From the NCBI GenBank assembly GCA_003255065.1, contig QAOA01001066.1, positions 184,900 to 248,899 of the forward strand: DNA of 64,000 nt, read 5' to 3'. A program made the position numbers and the translations under genes. Position 1 is the first letter of the stretch. Each line of letters begins with the position of its first letter. Positions 1-11,998 of the stretch are shown here, piece by piece. Below the pieces are notes generated by a model. That model saw only the letters and a program-made list of their open reading frames with translations, did no database searches and was not told where the DNA came from. The DNA is from Cercis canadensis (taxonomy: Eukaryota > Streptophyta > Magnoliopsida > Fabales > Fabaceae).

Positions 1-1750
1 TTTTCACTTAGGACAACTTTCTTTCATTTCATTCTAGTTGGGGGTTAAATTTGATTGGTTCACAGCCGCATTTCCTTAAGTGAATATAACTTCTTGCTCT
101 CCTTTTTGTGTCTTTGACATTTTTGCTCTCCTGTTTGCAAGTAACTTGTAGGAAATCGCTGTTCAACAACAGCTGCATATCCTCCAATAAATCTGTTGAT
201 CTATATTCTGTAGCATCCAATGAAGCACAGCCTGATGTATAAGTAACTATAAAATTGATGATTGTGGCCTTAGGATAGTGCTGTGGCTGGGTATGTGGCT
301 GCACTATCAATCTTGCCAATTGCGAATGAACTCTGTAGCACTGAAGCCAATTTTGATAATGATTTATTAACAGAAGGAACAAACATAGATGTCCTGTTGC
401 CAAGGTCGTCTTTCATTTATTGTTCTGAAATTACTTACCTTTCTTTTACTGCTGATGGTTGTAGCACTAGAGGATATTTCTGCCAAATTATGATTTTTGT
501 ATAATGCATTATATATTCATGGAAATTTCTTTTTTTATTCTTTAATTGAAAGATTTGTTGAGGGTATTTAACCCATTGACTTTTTGAATCATTGAAATGT
601 TGGAAAAGTACTATCAGAGGAATCCTTGATTTATTATAGGGAGGTTGATTCTTTGCTCATAGGTCTGCATTATCCCGTGGCAACATGGTACTGTGAAGAA
701 TGTCATTCATTGTCAGAGATATTGGGAATAAGGTTATCCAAGTGCCAAAGCTAGTGGATCTGCATGGAGACTGGCACTAATCTGAAAATGGAGGTACACC
801 GGGGACTGGAGAGCCATGTGAAAGATGGTTTAAGTTGTGAATAGGGTTCTGAGTTTGAAATTATGGCTAAAAAGTTGGCTTGGGTTTTATCTTCAGAATT
901 TTGAATCAGCAACACATTTTTGTCAAGTAACTTTATCTTCTTTCTCACTCATGTTCTCATGTTGAAATGAGTAAACATTGTTGTCAAATATTGATATCTG
1001 TGTGGGTCTGTGGCTGTTTATTTAATAGTTATCATCTGCCACTTCATGTTCCGCTCTTTTATTTGTAGTTGCTTGAGGGGACAAATTATATGCTGTATAG
1101 GTTTCCCCAAACTCATATGAATTGATTTGGTTTGTTGGTGGGATTGTTGCGGACAAAGAGACTGACGTCTTACCTTGCTTTCTTCATTGGATGGGCACAA
1201 GAATCGAATGTATTCATGCCATTTTGCGCACTTACAACAGAGCACAGCACAGTCGTGACACAAAGTCCTTTAACTCTGCCACCATAGTTTTTCTTTTTTT
1301 ATTTCTCCAATGTAACTACCCGAATCTGCTGTAAAACTTGAATGTTGGTACTTTCCAGATCTGATTTGAAATGAAGAATGTACAATATATTCTATTACCC
1401 GGCATTCCTCCTTTAAGAATTCATTCAACTTGAAAGAAAAAAAATTGGTGCCTGGACGAACGTCCAAGAATTTGAATAGTGATTCTGGATTCCAGAGAGA
1501 GAAAATAGATGCAATTTGCCAGATAAGTATAACATGCCCTCGTTGGCAGCAGTCAAATGCCTCTTTTTCCATGGTTCAATAAGCAAAACAATCGTAGACC
1601 AAATTGCAATTCAGCCCTTACTAAGATAATAATTTGATAAATAAATGCCACGCTTCATTTTAAGTTCCTCATAACCAACAATTTCGTTTATCCAAAGGGC
1701 AGCATAAAGACTGCCAAATCACTATTCACATATTTTTGTCCAAAGAAAGA
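1..1750. other. Unresolved region, possible end of a gene running off the left edge
   Basis: I cannot assign this stretch. Two short open segments on the + strand look protein-like and have partial splice signals: 152-236, in a frame ending NEAQPD before GTATAAGT, and 274-404, which starts after a TTAG acceptor and reads DSAVAGYVAALSILP and onward. The gap between them is only 37 bases, too short for a normal plant intron, so the simple two-exon model fails. The rest has stops in all frames and could be 3' untranslated sequence of a gene outside the window. No family recognised. Confidence 0.25.
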
Positions 1751-2125
1751 TTAGAAAGATCACAGTACGAAAACGAGGTTTAACCTCAGCGTTTTAATAA
1801 CATCAATTAGCCATACAACCAATCAAACAGAACGCTACATTAGTCAGATAACTTTCCTTTGTATGAAGCTGCATCCCATTCCAAAAATCTGTGGAAGCCG
1901 AAAGGCCAAAATCAATATTCATATTCAGTATGTCGTCTACTTGGCTGTCTGGGGCAAGAGTAGAACATTGATCGGACATTGAATAAGAACAAGGGGTTAT
2001 GTGAAATGTAACCCTCATCTAAAAGATAACTAAAATTGATATTAGTCAGTGCACCTTGAGATCTCCACAACTTGTCTAGCTTGTACTCAAACCCCAATGA
2101 CCCGCTTAGATGATCTAGTAGGCAA
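1750..2125 (-). other. Likely 3' untranslated region of the Borealin-like gene
   Basis: The sequence follows the TGA at 2128-2126 on the minus strand. The open frame here, read from the intron into the 17-base last exon in a different phase, has no recognisable protein character and is best read as 3' UTR. Confidence 0.4.
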
Positions 2126-4287
2126 TCAACCCTCCTCTGATTCTGCACATCACAACGGATATCAGAACAAATGATATTTGCAGCATCCCATCTGGTGCGG
2201 GAGAACAAAAATGGATAAACTAAAGTGTTCAGAAGGGAAGCCGTTGTCAAATGCGAGAGTAAAGGCATTCGCCTTGTTATGAAATATGGAAATTAATCCC
2301 TCAAAAAAAAAAAATTATGGAAATTAATACCATGAACAAGACGATGTAGAAATCACTTTGACTAAAACAAATTCATACCATGTATGGCTTCCATGTTGTT
2401 TTCCTTGTAAACACCAAGGGGTGATCCGTGGACAGACAGAAGCATCTCACCAGGTTTGGGCTGCCTAAGTGTTTTGGGCGTCATCCCAACAGACAGTCTT
2501 TGACTAGTCACCTTGAAAAATTTATCAGAGCGAAATTAAAACTCTTCAGCCATTAAGAGATAAAAAGCCATCAGACTTCATAATGAATTCCAAGCATTTT
2601 TGTACTGTTGTACACTTACCTCAGTCTTGGTCAACTTCCATCATAATCAATTATAGTCAGTAATTGCTTAAATCGTACTTCTCCAATTTTTGCTACTAAG
2701 TCACTGCTAGGTTATTGACCAGATTCTGGGAGAAAAGATTCTATTGATAGCTATAACTGTGCCTTATTGTTTCAGTAATAAATTTGCACGAGACTTGCAC
2801 TTGAATACGCTGCTCTCTAGATGGAAATGGTACTCCTCCAAGTAACTCATTACATCATAATAAATGCTAGCACATAATTTTCGAAAGATCTCGAAGCTGA
2901 TTGATTGGCAACTAATATGCATCAGATAAGGAATAATTTATCCTGGAGCTGGTTTCTTTAGCACTTAAAGAACTGCTAATTACTTGTGCACTTTACTAAA
3001 CTATATAAAACTTCATTGTTTCAAGCAAGAATTCAATTTCTATCTAAAGACAAAATCTTGTTCTAACAACTTGAAGAGAGAGAAGCCTGATAAGAAAGAT
3101 ATATTTTAGGAAAAAATAAGATGAAGAAGATACAAACCCCAGGAGTCTGAAGAGCTTCTTGCATTGCGCGAGTCTGAGTTTCAGATGGCTCCTCCAAAGC
3201 CTATACAATAGACATTTTGTTATAAGAACGGAAAAATATGTCTTTTTAAGATCAAGAGTGCTTCATATCATGCAAAGGGAGAATATACTAATTTATATCA
3301 AACATGGACAGCCTGATACCCCACAAACTCCTTTTCTTTTTTTAAAATAACTTTCATGTCTTGGCATTAACATAAGGCAGAAAGAGAACATACAAAGTCT
3401 TTGATATGCAGATTATCAGCACCAAGAAAGCTTGTTCTCACTGTCACCAGTAAAGCAATTATCGTCAGGTGTTATCCATTAAAAACAAAAAGAAATAATA
3501 AAAAGGACAATTTCAAGTCTAAGCATAAGTTAAAACAAAGGAAATACCTGTTTTGCTAGAATATTCAAAGCCACCGAAAGGTGGGATTGCAGCAGAGCTG
3601 TCAGGATAAGCCAAAGACAATCGTTGCAAAAGAGAAGCATGTATATCTCTTCCATCAGCACAGCTCATGGACAATCTACTGTCTTTATCATTCCATCTCA
3701 CTTCAAATTGCTTATTCTCTTTATCATTTACAACTGATAGATTTGGTAGAATTTTTTCAAGAAATTGTAGTACAGGTGACTGCAGCTGTTCCTTGTTAAA
3801 ATACGATCGAAGCAAACGCAAGTCAGTCAGTAAACGTTCAATCTCCACATCACGGACAGCCCTAATTGCAGCAATCTGTCGCTCAACTGTTAAACAACAA
3901 CAAATAAATTTAGAGCTAAAATTGCCTAAACAGCAAAATGGACATAAAGAAAATTTTCCCTTCTCAAAAGGGAAGTATGAGTCTGCTGATCCAGAAAACA
4001 GAAATTAAGTGAAGAACAATCGAGGAATTTCCAGCCATAAAACTGCGCCCTCTTAAGAGACAGTAAATTATTCTATAACTCAACACAAGTTGAGCTTCTA
4101 GACCCAATTGGATTGGACAAGTGGGAACGCTGCTATGCAAGAAAACTAAAAGCGTGCCTTCGTGGTCTACGAATTGAGGTTCTTGCGATTCAATTTGAGG
4201 CTCCTTTGGGTCTCGGGTACAGTTCTCGTTGATTTCCGGTAACGACTCAGTTGTTTTAACAGTTTTCTTGGCTCTTCGCTTTGCCAT
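2126..4287 (-). CDS. BORR: Borealin-like chromosomal passenger complex subunit (plant BORR family)
   Basis: Predicted 242-residue protein from exons 4287-4158, 3886-3548, 3440-3394, 3200-3138, 2511-2379 and 2142-2126. The phases of all junctions fit. The start MAKRRAKKTVK is very basic. Exon 2 carries a helical segment (VERQIAAIRAVRDVEIE). The C-terminal part has the motif VGMTPKTLRQPKPGE, then LLSVHGSPLG, and ends AIHESEEG. This C-terminal TPKT...GSPLG pattern resembles what I remember of the plant Borealin-like protein, once annotated in Arabidopsis only as a translation initiation factor. In that family the protein joins Survivin, INCENP and Aurora kinase at mitotic centromeres; the role here is inferred. 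The first intron is uncertain: phase is best kept by a GC donor at 4157-4156 (AAG|GCACGC), while a GT donor upstream would need a poor acceptor. The last coding exon is only 17 bases. A leader intron near 4350-4465 is likely. Confidence 0.75.
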
Positions 4288-4559
4288 TTTACTCACAGAT
4301 GAAAATTTTCTCAGATTGCAGCCAGAGAAAAGCTTATCAACAATCTAAAGGCCAAAGAGTTGAGTAAATCTAGTCAATCAAAGTGCCGACATCAGTTATT
4401 TTACTGAACAATACTAGACCAAAAAAAAAATTGGAAGAGGGAAACTAGGGTTTCAAGGTTCTTACAAGGAAAATAAGCCCTGAGCCAATGTCTCGCGATG
4501 GAAATTCGCCGTTCACCGAAGCTTGGAGATTTGGGGTGCCTACTCTCCCCCGCTAGCGC

Positions 4560-5077
4560 TACTTCGTTTTGAATTTTTAAATGTAACGAAGTTTTTGCCT
4601 CATATTTGGGGTAGAAATTTTTGAACGTTAAGGAAGATCACCAAATGAAAACAGTTTGCGCCTGCAACGCGTATGGTTTTCTATCGATATGGGCAGCCCG
4701 TACATGATGCGCCCAATAAAGTATTCTTGGGTTGGGCTCGGGTTCAATATAGACGAACTGGGCTAACTTCTTGTTCGGGCCATAATTTATAGCCCATATA
4801 TCTGAATACTTACATGAGTCCAAAAATCACAAACCCTTTATGATTTATCCTGAAGAAAATATCAATAAATAGTTAAATACAATTTTGGTGCCAATTACAT
4901 AATTTTCTCTTCTTATTATTTTTCTTAATAATTCCCATTTCACTTGAATTTTGTATTTTATGAAGAAAAAAATATTTATACTCCACTTGGCGTAATTGAA
5001 CAATAATCTAGAATTGAATACTTTGCTGTTTAATCTGTATGGGTCATGATACTCTATTATAGTTTAAAATAAGGATA
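4560..5077. other. Intergenic, upstream of the Borealin-like gene
   Basis: AT-rich flank with no convincing gene. A short minus-strand open frame at 4638-4823 has no family signature and no splice context. Confidence 0.5.
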
Positions 5078-5085
5078 GTGATAGT

Positions 5086-5899
5086 TAGGGGTGTTCACGG
5101 GGCAAGTCAACCCGTAAAACATGCCCGAACCGATCAAAACTGCACCCATCGGGCCGCTCAAACCGCACTCATTGGGTTGGTTCGGCCCAAAAAGCAGTAA
5201 ACCGATTAATTGCAGGTCGGTTGTCGGTTTTGAGATTTTAACCCGCGGATAAACCCGAACTGCACCGCATAAACTAATTTGTCAAACAAGGATTAAAACT
5301 ACATCGTTTTCAACTTAACCCTAAAACCCTTCTCCTTCTCACTATCGATTTTCCAATTCCAAAGTTTGCAATGTTTCAATCTTTCAGTAGAGAGAGGAAG
5401 AAGCAGCAACTAGAGAGAGAGAGAGAGACAAAGAAGAAGAAGAACCTCATTTTCTTCTATTTCATTTCTCTTTGTGAACTTTGGTCTAGATTGCTTTGCT
5501 GTACACGCAAGCATCGGCTGTAGTGAGGCCACTTCCTCTCCATCGATCTTCATCCCCTTCTCTCTCCATCTCTTTCTTTCTCCCCTTCATCGATTTCTTC
5601 TTCTCTACACTCCATCTCTCTCTCTCCACTCTCCATCTCTTCATTGTTCTTTTTCTGCCTTCGGTGTCTTTTTGCCTTCTAGGTCTCTCTAATCTCTCTT
5701 TTGTATTTTTTTTTTTTGTTTGTGTTTAGTAACCAAACCAACCATTAAACCGAACCAAACCGAGTATCATCAGTTCGGTTTAGTTCGATTTCAATCTTTT
5801 TTTCACTCAAACCTAAACCGAACTGAACCACATGATGAAGTGCAGTTCAGTTTCTAATTCAGCCCTCAACCCGCCCTAACTGATCTGTAAACAGCTCTA
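5086..5899. mobile_element. Non-autonomous hAT-type transposon with 8-bp target duplication
   Basis: The ends are imperfect inverted repeats: TAGGGGTGTTCACGG on the left, and TAGAGCTGTTTACAG when the right end is read on the minus strand. An exact 8-bp direct repeat, GTGATAGT, flanks the element at 5078-5085 and 5900-5907. Eight-base duplications with TAGGG-type ends are typical of hAT elements. Subterminal regions are dense in CCGAAC/AACCGA motifs, as expected for transposase-binding repeats. The interior (about 5390-5720) is GA-rich then CT-rich and has no transposase frame, so the element depends on a partner elsewhere. Confidence 0.85.
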
Positions 5900-5907
5900 G
5901 TGATAGT

Positions 5908-6489
5908 GTTCTATTGATCCTTAAAAACTGAGGAGTTTTGAGCGCAAAGTAACTTTTATTTTTGGCTCAATGTAAAATTTTGTAAAATTAAATAATTTAG
6001 TATGAGTTATAATAATTAGTTTCTAATTATAATGTATAATATAAATAACGGAAAAAAAAGTACACAAAAAATTACACTAAATAATTAAAATTATTTTATG
6101 CAATTAAACTCATGTGGAGCCACTTGAGCACAAACACTGCTTTCACCAATCCCATGATCAGTAGTACGAAATGTCACGTGGTCTAGTGGGATAGGATAGA
6201 AGACAACATTGCGTGGAGGATAGGGTGTGCCTAAAAAAATCTTGTATTGAAAAGCCTTGCAGCGCGGGCTTTGATTTTAAGGTATCTCGCCGCCCCGCCT
6301 GTCACAATCTCAACTAACATGCAAGTGCAAGGTGTCCCTAAAGGCTTTTTAGTAGAAATCCCCACAGCCCACAATCAACAGTTCAACACAATTCATATTT
6401 TTTAGGGGAATCTCGCTGGATTCATTTTCTATTCACTGATTCATTAGGAATTCATTTTATATTCACTGATTCGTTAGGAACTCATCTCA
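5908..6489. other. Intergenic with a short tandem repeat
   Basis: No gene is seen. At about 6417-6484 a roughly 32-base unit containing ATTCACTGATTC.TTAGGAA is repeated twice in tandem. Confidence 0.5.
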
Positions 6490-6925
6490 GGGTTTTTGAC
6501 CTTCTAAATTTATTAACATAATTATAACACTTTTAAATTTATATATTTAAATATTATACTTTTATAAAAATAAAAAATAAAAAAATAAAGTCTGATCCGT
6601 AGGGCTTATTGGACACGCCAGTGACCCTACGACGTATCCACGTGGGACATACCAGTGAAGCCACAACGCGTCCCTTTTTATTGTGCACACCAATTTTTTT
6701 TAAACGTGTACTTTGAAATAGAAATGACTGTAGGACCCGCCAAAAAGGGATACGCCATGGGCCCATTGGCATGTCCTATGTGGAAATGTCGCGAAACTAC
6801 TGACGTGTCTTGTGGGCCCCACATGTTAGATTTTATTTTTTTTTAAATGTAATATTTAAGTATATAAGTTCAATAGTATTATAATTGTGTAAATAAATTT
6901 AAAAAGAGTAATATTGAGGTCAAAG
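6490..6925. mobile_element. Fold-back MITE-like element, copy 1 of a three-copy family
   Basis: The outer about 75 bases on each side are AT-rich and inverted relative to each other (TTTGACCT ... AAATTTATTAACATAATTAT on the left, matched on the opposite strand at the right end near 6850-6925). The core is GC-richer and carries repeated CACG/CATG motifs, including ATCCACGTGGGACA and GACGTGTC. Related copies with the same AT-arm plus GACACG core layout lie at about 11465-11722 and 60130-60570. No coding capacity. Confidence 0.6.
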
Positions 6926-7345
6926 ATCCACTCATCTCATTACTCGAAACTCGAAAGCAAATATCCATTGCATGTGTTAGGGCCACTTTTCAATCGCACT
7001 GGATGAATATTACAAGTAGAAGCTCAAAGCATCTAGTTACTAATTTCACTTGTGAAGAACTGTCCACGTGATATCACAGACTAAATTCATTCAATTTTTT
7101 ATTTTTTTTTTAAATCCCTAACTTGTCATGTTTTAGTACATTGTATTTGACGTACATATAGCTTATCTGTCACAAGAACAGAAAGGTATCCTCATTCACT
7201 TTGACGTGTGCTGTAGAGGATCTTTATTTCCATAGAAAGCAAGAAGATAGCAGGAAGGCTTGCATACAGTGGTCTTCCCTTCTTCTGCGCCATTGGTGCC
7301 ACAATCGCGTGGATAAGGTCCTTGAACCTTCTTAATCCAGCCACT

Positions 7346-10300
7346 ATGCTTCGCCTCCCTTCAAAAGGTCAACACCTCTCAATTTATATATCTCATAGCT
7401 TTTGTTCTGATATTCACTTCTATTATTTCTTAATGTACTCAAATATTTTCAAATAATGTTATCTTTTCTCTGTTTCTGATAAGCTAAGTTCAAGCAACAA
7501 ATAGTAGTAAACAGAAAGTAAAAGAAACCACCTTATGTGGATAGATGCATGCTAGTGATGATCAGAGCATTAAAAAATTAAACTTTTCATGGAGTGGATT
7601 TTGGTGAATTTATCTTTAAATCATAATATTGATGTGTAAATATTTGAATTGGATGCAGCCCGGATGTTTTGGCAAGCCATTGCACTTCTCATTATTTCAA
7701 TTTTGCCATCTAGTTCTAGTTTTAATGCTACAAACGGACACACAAAAAGCAGAAACGAGATAATTGTGGCGCATCATGGAGCTGTGGCCACTGATGATCG
7801 TCGATGTTCTAAAATTGGGATGGATGCTCTTCGTGAAGGAGGACATGCCGTTGATGCAGCCGTGGCTGCTGCTCTTTGTCTGGGAGTTGTCAGTCCAGCG
7901 TCAAGTGGCATTGGTGGTGGAGCCTTTATGCTTCTCAGGTTGGCCAATGGGGAGGCAAAAGCCTTTGATATGAGAGAAACTGCTCCTTTGCTTGCTTCTA
8001 AGGTATTATGTGCAAGTTCAAAATTTTATCATAATCTGGATTGCATTCAATTCTTCTAGTGATATGATATGTAACCTGCTTCCCCTCAATACCCCATTCC
8101 CAATATATGGTGACAGCTTTTTTATGCCAGTGAGCCTAGCTCCTTACAATGACTAAGATAGGATTGGAATGTACATACCACACACTGTGTAAAGTGGTTT
8201 TTAAGCTGATTTTAAATCTCATATTTGCATTGATGAAGTCTCTGAAGTCATTTTTCAGAATATGTATGCTGGCAATACTACTCTAAAAGAGAGTGGTTCC
8301 CTCTCCATAGCAGTTCCAGGAGAACTTGCTGGCCTTCACAAGGTGTGGAAACAATATGGGAGGCTTCCATGGAAGAGGCTTGTAAAGCCAGCTGAGATTC
8401 TTGCTCGTCGAGGGTTTAAAATATCACCATATCTCCACATGCAAATGGTGAAAACAGAATCAGAGATAGTGGAAGACATAGGACTTCGAGAAATTTTTAC
8501 ATCAAATGGAAAACTCTTGCAGATAGGTGCCTTATGTCACAATAAGAAACTAGCAGAGACACTCAGAATAATATCCAAGTTTGGTCCACAGGCCTTTTAT
8601 AGTGGTGTGATTGGCCTTCGTTTAGTTAGAGATGTTCAGAAGGCTGGAGGAATACTAACCATGAAAGACCTAAAGAGTTATCGTGTTAAACAGAAAAAAC
8701 CACTGTCCACTGATGTTCTAGGACTAAAGATCCTTGGGATGCCTCCTCCTTCAGGAGGTCCTCCAATGATGCTTGTATGTATATCTGCTTTATTTCATTC
8801 ATGTTCCTGTTACTATTTTATCATTATATTTTTCTTTTAATTTGAAATTGATTTAGAGAAGTTCATTTTCTTTTACAGTTCCTCAACATTCTGGCTCAAT
8901 ATGAACTACCTTCAGGTCTTTTTGGCTCCCTTGGGATCCATCGAGAAATTGAGGCCTTGAAACATGTATTTGCTGTGAGAATGAATCTCGGTGATCCTGA
9001 TTTTGTAAACGTAACCGGGGTTCTATCGGACATGCTCTCTCCTAAGTTTGCTGAAATGTTAAAGAAAACCATTAACGATAGTAAGACTTATGATCCCAGT
9101 CATTATGGTGGCAGGTAAGCGACTGAATTATCTGCAAGACTATAATGCGGAACACTCTATTGACTTTTGGATTGTCTGTTTTTCCATAAAGCCTCATGCT
9201 CTCATCAATTAGCAGCAAGAATCTTTACATGGTATGCTTGTCTTCTATCAAGCACACTTATAAATTCAGCCTTTAGGGTATATGCTTTGAAATTTGCAGC
9301 AAAACTACTGACAATCAACCATGACTTGCGGTGTCTCCTTGACTTACATGATTCATTTGTTAAATTTTTATTTCTTTTGATCTTTGGAAATCACTTAATC
9401 AATTGCTATCATGATTCACTTGACTTGCAGCATAATGATATGCTTATTGCTTTGTCTTGATAAAAGGTCTCACCATGCATGTATGTGTAGCGCACATATG
9501 CACAATCACCTTTTTGATGGTGATATAACTTAGTTTGCATAGATTCACGTACGCATTGGTGTGAGAAGTTTTTGATTTCGTTTTTGTCACATGCTTATCT
9601 GATTCGGGGGTTAGGGAAATGGTTGTGTACGTCTGTAGTAAAGGTGGACTGTAGGTTTTATGTGTATTAGAGTAAACTTAATCATTCTATATCAAGAACT
9701 GTCATTTTTGCCGGGCCTCGTCAAGTCTATTTTTTCTGCTTGCTGGAGTACCAATACAGATGCTGCCAATGTAAAATATTAGAATCTCAATTGCACAGAA
9801 TTCTTTTTTCTTTATAGATGGAATCAGATCCAGGACCATGGTACCAGTCATTTAAGCATCATAGATCTTGAGCGAAATGCCATTTCCATGACTACTACCG
9901 TTAATGCATATTTTGGTTCAAAAATGCTGTCACAAAGTACAGGAATAGTCCTGAACAATGAGATGGATGATTTCTCCATGCCTCGAAATGTTTCCAAGGA
10001 TATTCCACCACCAGCTCCTGCCAATTTTATAGTGCCAGGGAAACGACCATTATCATCAATGGCACCAACTATTGCCCTAAAGGTATCCGCTTACTAGATT
10101 TTACTTGTTTAAATTTGGCTGCCCAATTCCACATTATAAAGGAATCAGTGATAGTTATCTAAGGTACCCTATATGGTTTTCATCAAGATCTCTTCTAATG
10201 AAGTAAAATAGCACAGTACTATGTGAGGCACTTCGTAAAAGTGACCTCAGTGGTTATCAGACTTGATTATCATAATTTATGATATTCCTACTGTTTCCTT

Positions 10301-11012
10301 GCAATAATCTATAATTTATCTATCCCTCTACAGGATGGGAAATTGAAAGTTGTGGTAGGTGCAAGTGGAGGAGCTATGATCATTGCCGGAACTTCAGAGG
10401 TTCTTCTGAATCATTTTGTTAGACGAATGGATCCCCTCTCTTCTGTAATGGCTCCAAGGATCTATCATCAGGTAATTGTCGAAGTCCTTATGTGAGTTCT
10501 TTCTAACTAGGGTGACACCCGCATACATGCTTGTCAATCCTTTTTCGATTATTCTATTTTGTCTAAACTTTAAAACTGATTGAGAAACAATGATATTAAT
10601 TTGCCATTTCATATAATATAACTCTGACAAGAGGAACTGCCAGTAATGAAGGCAACTTTGACCAAGAAAGTGTTACTGATCAGACCTTTAAGTTCTCTAA
10701 CTTGTTACACAACCCTGTTTATCTCTATGAATTAAGAAACTTGTTTTTTTTTTTTCGGGGGGATTTGAGCAGCTGATACCCAACGTGGTCAAATATGAGA
10801 ATTGGACAACAGTGAGTGGTGACCGCATTGAAGTTCCTGCTGATATCAGGGCAGCCCTTCAAAAGAAGGGCCATGTCCTAGAAAGCCTTGATGGTGGGAC
10901 AATTTGCCAGTTCATCGTTCAAGACATAGAGGCCTCCACAAGAAATGAAGTTATCGGAAAGCTAGTAGCAGTAAGTGACCCGAGAAAGGGTGGGTTCCCT
11001 GCAGGTTTTTGA
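7346..11012 (+). CDS. GGT1: Gamma-glutamyltranspeptidase (plant GGT1/GGT2-like, secreted)
   Basis: Exons: 7346-7367, 7659-8002, 8259-8774, 8879-9114, 9818-10082, 10334-10471 and 10773-11012, giving 586 residues. If the first tiny exon is wrong, the ATG at 7664 gives 577. A hydrophobic signal peptide (FWQAIALLIISILPSSSS) points to the secretory pathway. Family hallmarks are GVVSPASSGIGGGAF near the start, the autoprocessing nucleophile Thr382 in DHGTSHLS, NNEMDDFS, GKRPLSSM with the paired active-site serines, VGASGG and the C-terminal SDPRKGGFPAG. The enzyme cleaves the gamma-glutamyl bond of glutathione and its conjugates outside the cell; plant GGT1/2 are apoplastic. The catalytic residues look intact. 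The loop PPPSGGPPMM is one residue shorter than the PPPSSGG I remember in relatives. A poly(A) signal AATAAA lies at 11108-11113. Confidence 0.95.
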
Positions 11013-11464
11013 TTTGAAAGAATTCATTCGGGATGTCTTCTGTTTATCTTTAGCAGGTTATATGCTTCCTTTCTTGGTGCAATTGGTGGCTGTAATTTTG
11101 AGATGGGAATAAAAATGTATCACATTCTTTCTTCTGGTATCACAAGCAAACAATTTTTTTACCCGTGTTTCTTCCATCCTTTTGTGCGTATGTTTAGCTT
11201 GCTTTGAGGTTCCATCTCAGAGTGTTTAAGAAATTTAATCATCTAATTTTGTCATGTTAAGTTATGCAATAAGATTAGACTAATATATCATTATCAGGAA
11301 GGAAAGGAAGTCATGAGTCGAACGTGAAAGCTGCCGTGTTGACAAGCCCGTCCATTTTGCTGACTGGATGTCTACGAGTTCAAGTTCCCACCGATTATCC
11401 TTCGCTTTCTTTAATAATTTATTTCTGCTCATCTCACTTTCGGGACTTTTTATTTAAATATTGT
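11013..11464 (+). other. 3' untranslated region and flank of the GGT gene
   Basis: The AATAAA at 11108 fits a polyadenylation signal about 100 bases after the stop. Beyond it, 11300-11400 contains a stretch ending GAGTTCAAGTTCCC that faintly resembles a pol III B box; I could not make a tRNA cloverleaf from it. Confidence 0.5.
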
Positions 11465-11722
11465 TCTTAGAGAACTAATTTATGTATATAGTATAGTTTA
11501 AAACTTATTTTAAAACTAAGAAAAAAATAGAATATGGAGATGTGGGGATCATTGGACACGTCATTGCCCACATGGCGTGTCCAGTAGTCCCCACCAACAA
11601 GATTTTATTTAAAAATAAAAAATAAAAAATATAATATTTGCCTAAATAAATTTAGAATGACCATAAATATAAATTATTTTTTGTAAAGTATAATATTTGA
11701 GTTAAAATGCCAATATAAGAAT
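11465..11722. mobile_element. Fold-back MITE-like element, copy 2
   Basis: AT-rich arms surround a hairpin core, TGGACACGTCATT ... GGCGTGTCCA, at about 11553-11582. The layout and the end sequence (AAATGCCAATATAAGA) match the copy at 60130-60570 and resemble the copy at 6490-6925. Short and non-coding. Confidence 0.55.
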
Positions 11723-11952
11723 CTCTTACTCTTATACAGCCAAGTCAAGTGACGTGGATAGGACCTACAAAGTATTATTTATATATGCTAATTGACCATT
11801 ATCTATCTGATAGCCAGCTTGATTCCATAAGCTCATAGCGTCGGCTTTGCCATTGCCTTATCTTGTTCTTCCAATTATGTTTAATATCTACGTTAGAAAT
11901 ATATAATAGTTTGAATTTCTAGTTGCTGCTTCAAACCTCTTTTAAGGTGGCA

Positions 11953-11998
11953 GATTCTATTTCATTTACATTATTGTGTTTAATACTTTAATACATAA
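11953..11998. repeat. Left copy of a 46-bp direct repeat flanking the Helitron
   Basis: It begins GATTCTATTTCAT and ends TAATACATAA, directly abutting the Helitron terminus. It matches 17277-17321 with one single-base insertion or deletion. Confidence 0.85.

Noticed and set aside
1912-2268. 118-residue minus-strand open frame as a separate gene
   Set aside because: It overlaps the intron, last 17-base exon and 3' UTR of the Borealin-like gene in a different frame and has no family signature.
5474-5729. CT-rich open frames inside the hAT element
   Set aside because: Low-complexity Ser/Leu/Phe frames without homology or splice context.
8701-8774. GGT active-site defect suggested by PPPSGGPP in place of PPPSSGG
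   Set aside because: The catalytic serine pair is in PLSSM, which is intact, and the nucleophile Thr382 is present; the short loop is a minor variation.
11290-11400. tRNA-like stretch with GTTCAAGTTCC
   Set aside because: No cloverleaf or A box could be made; at most a decayed SINE fragment.
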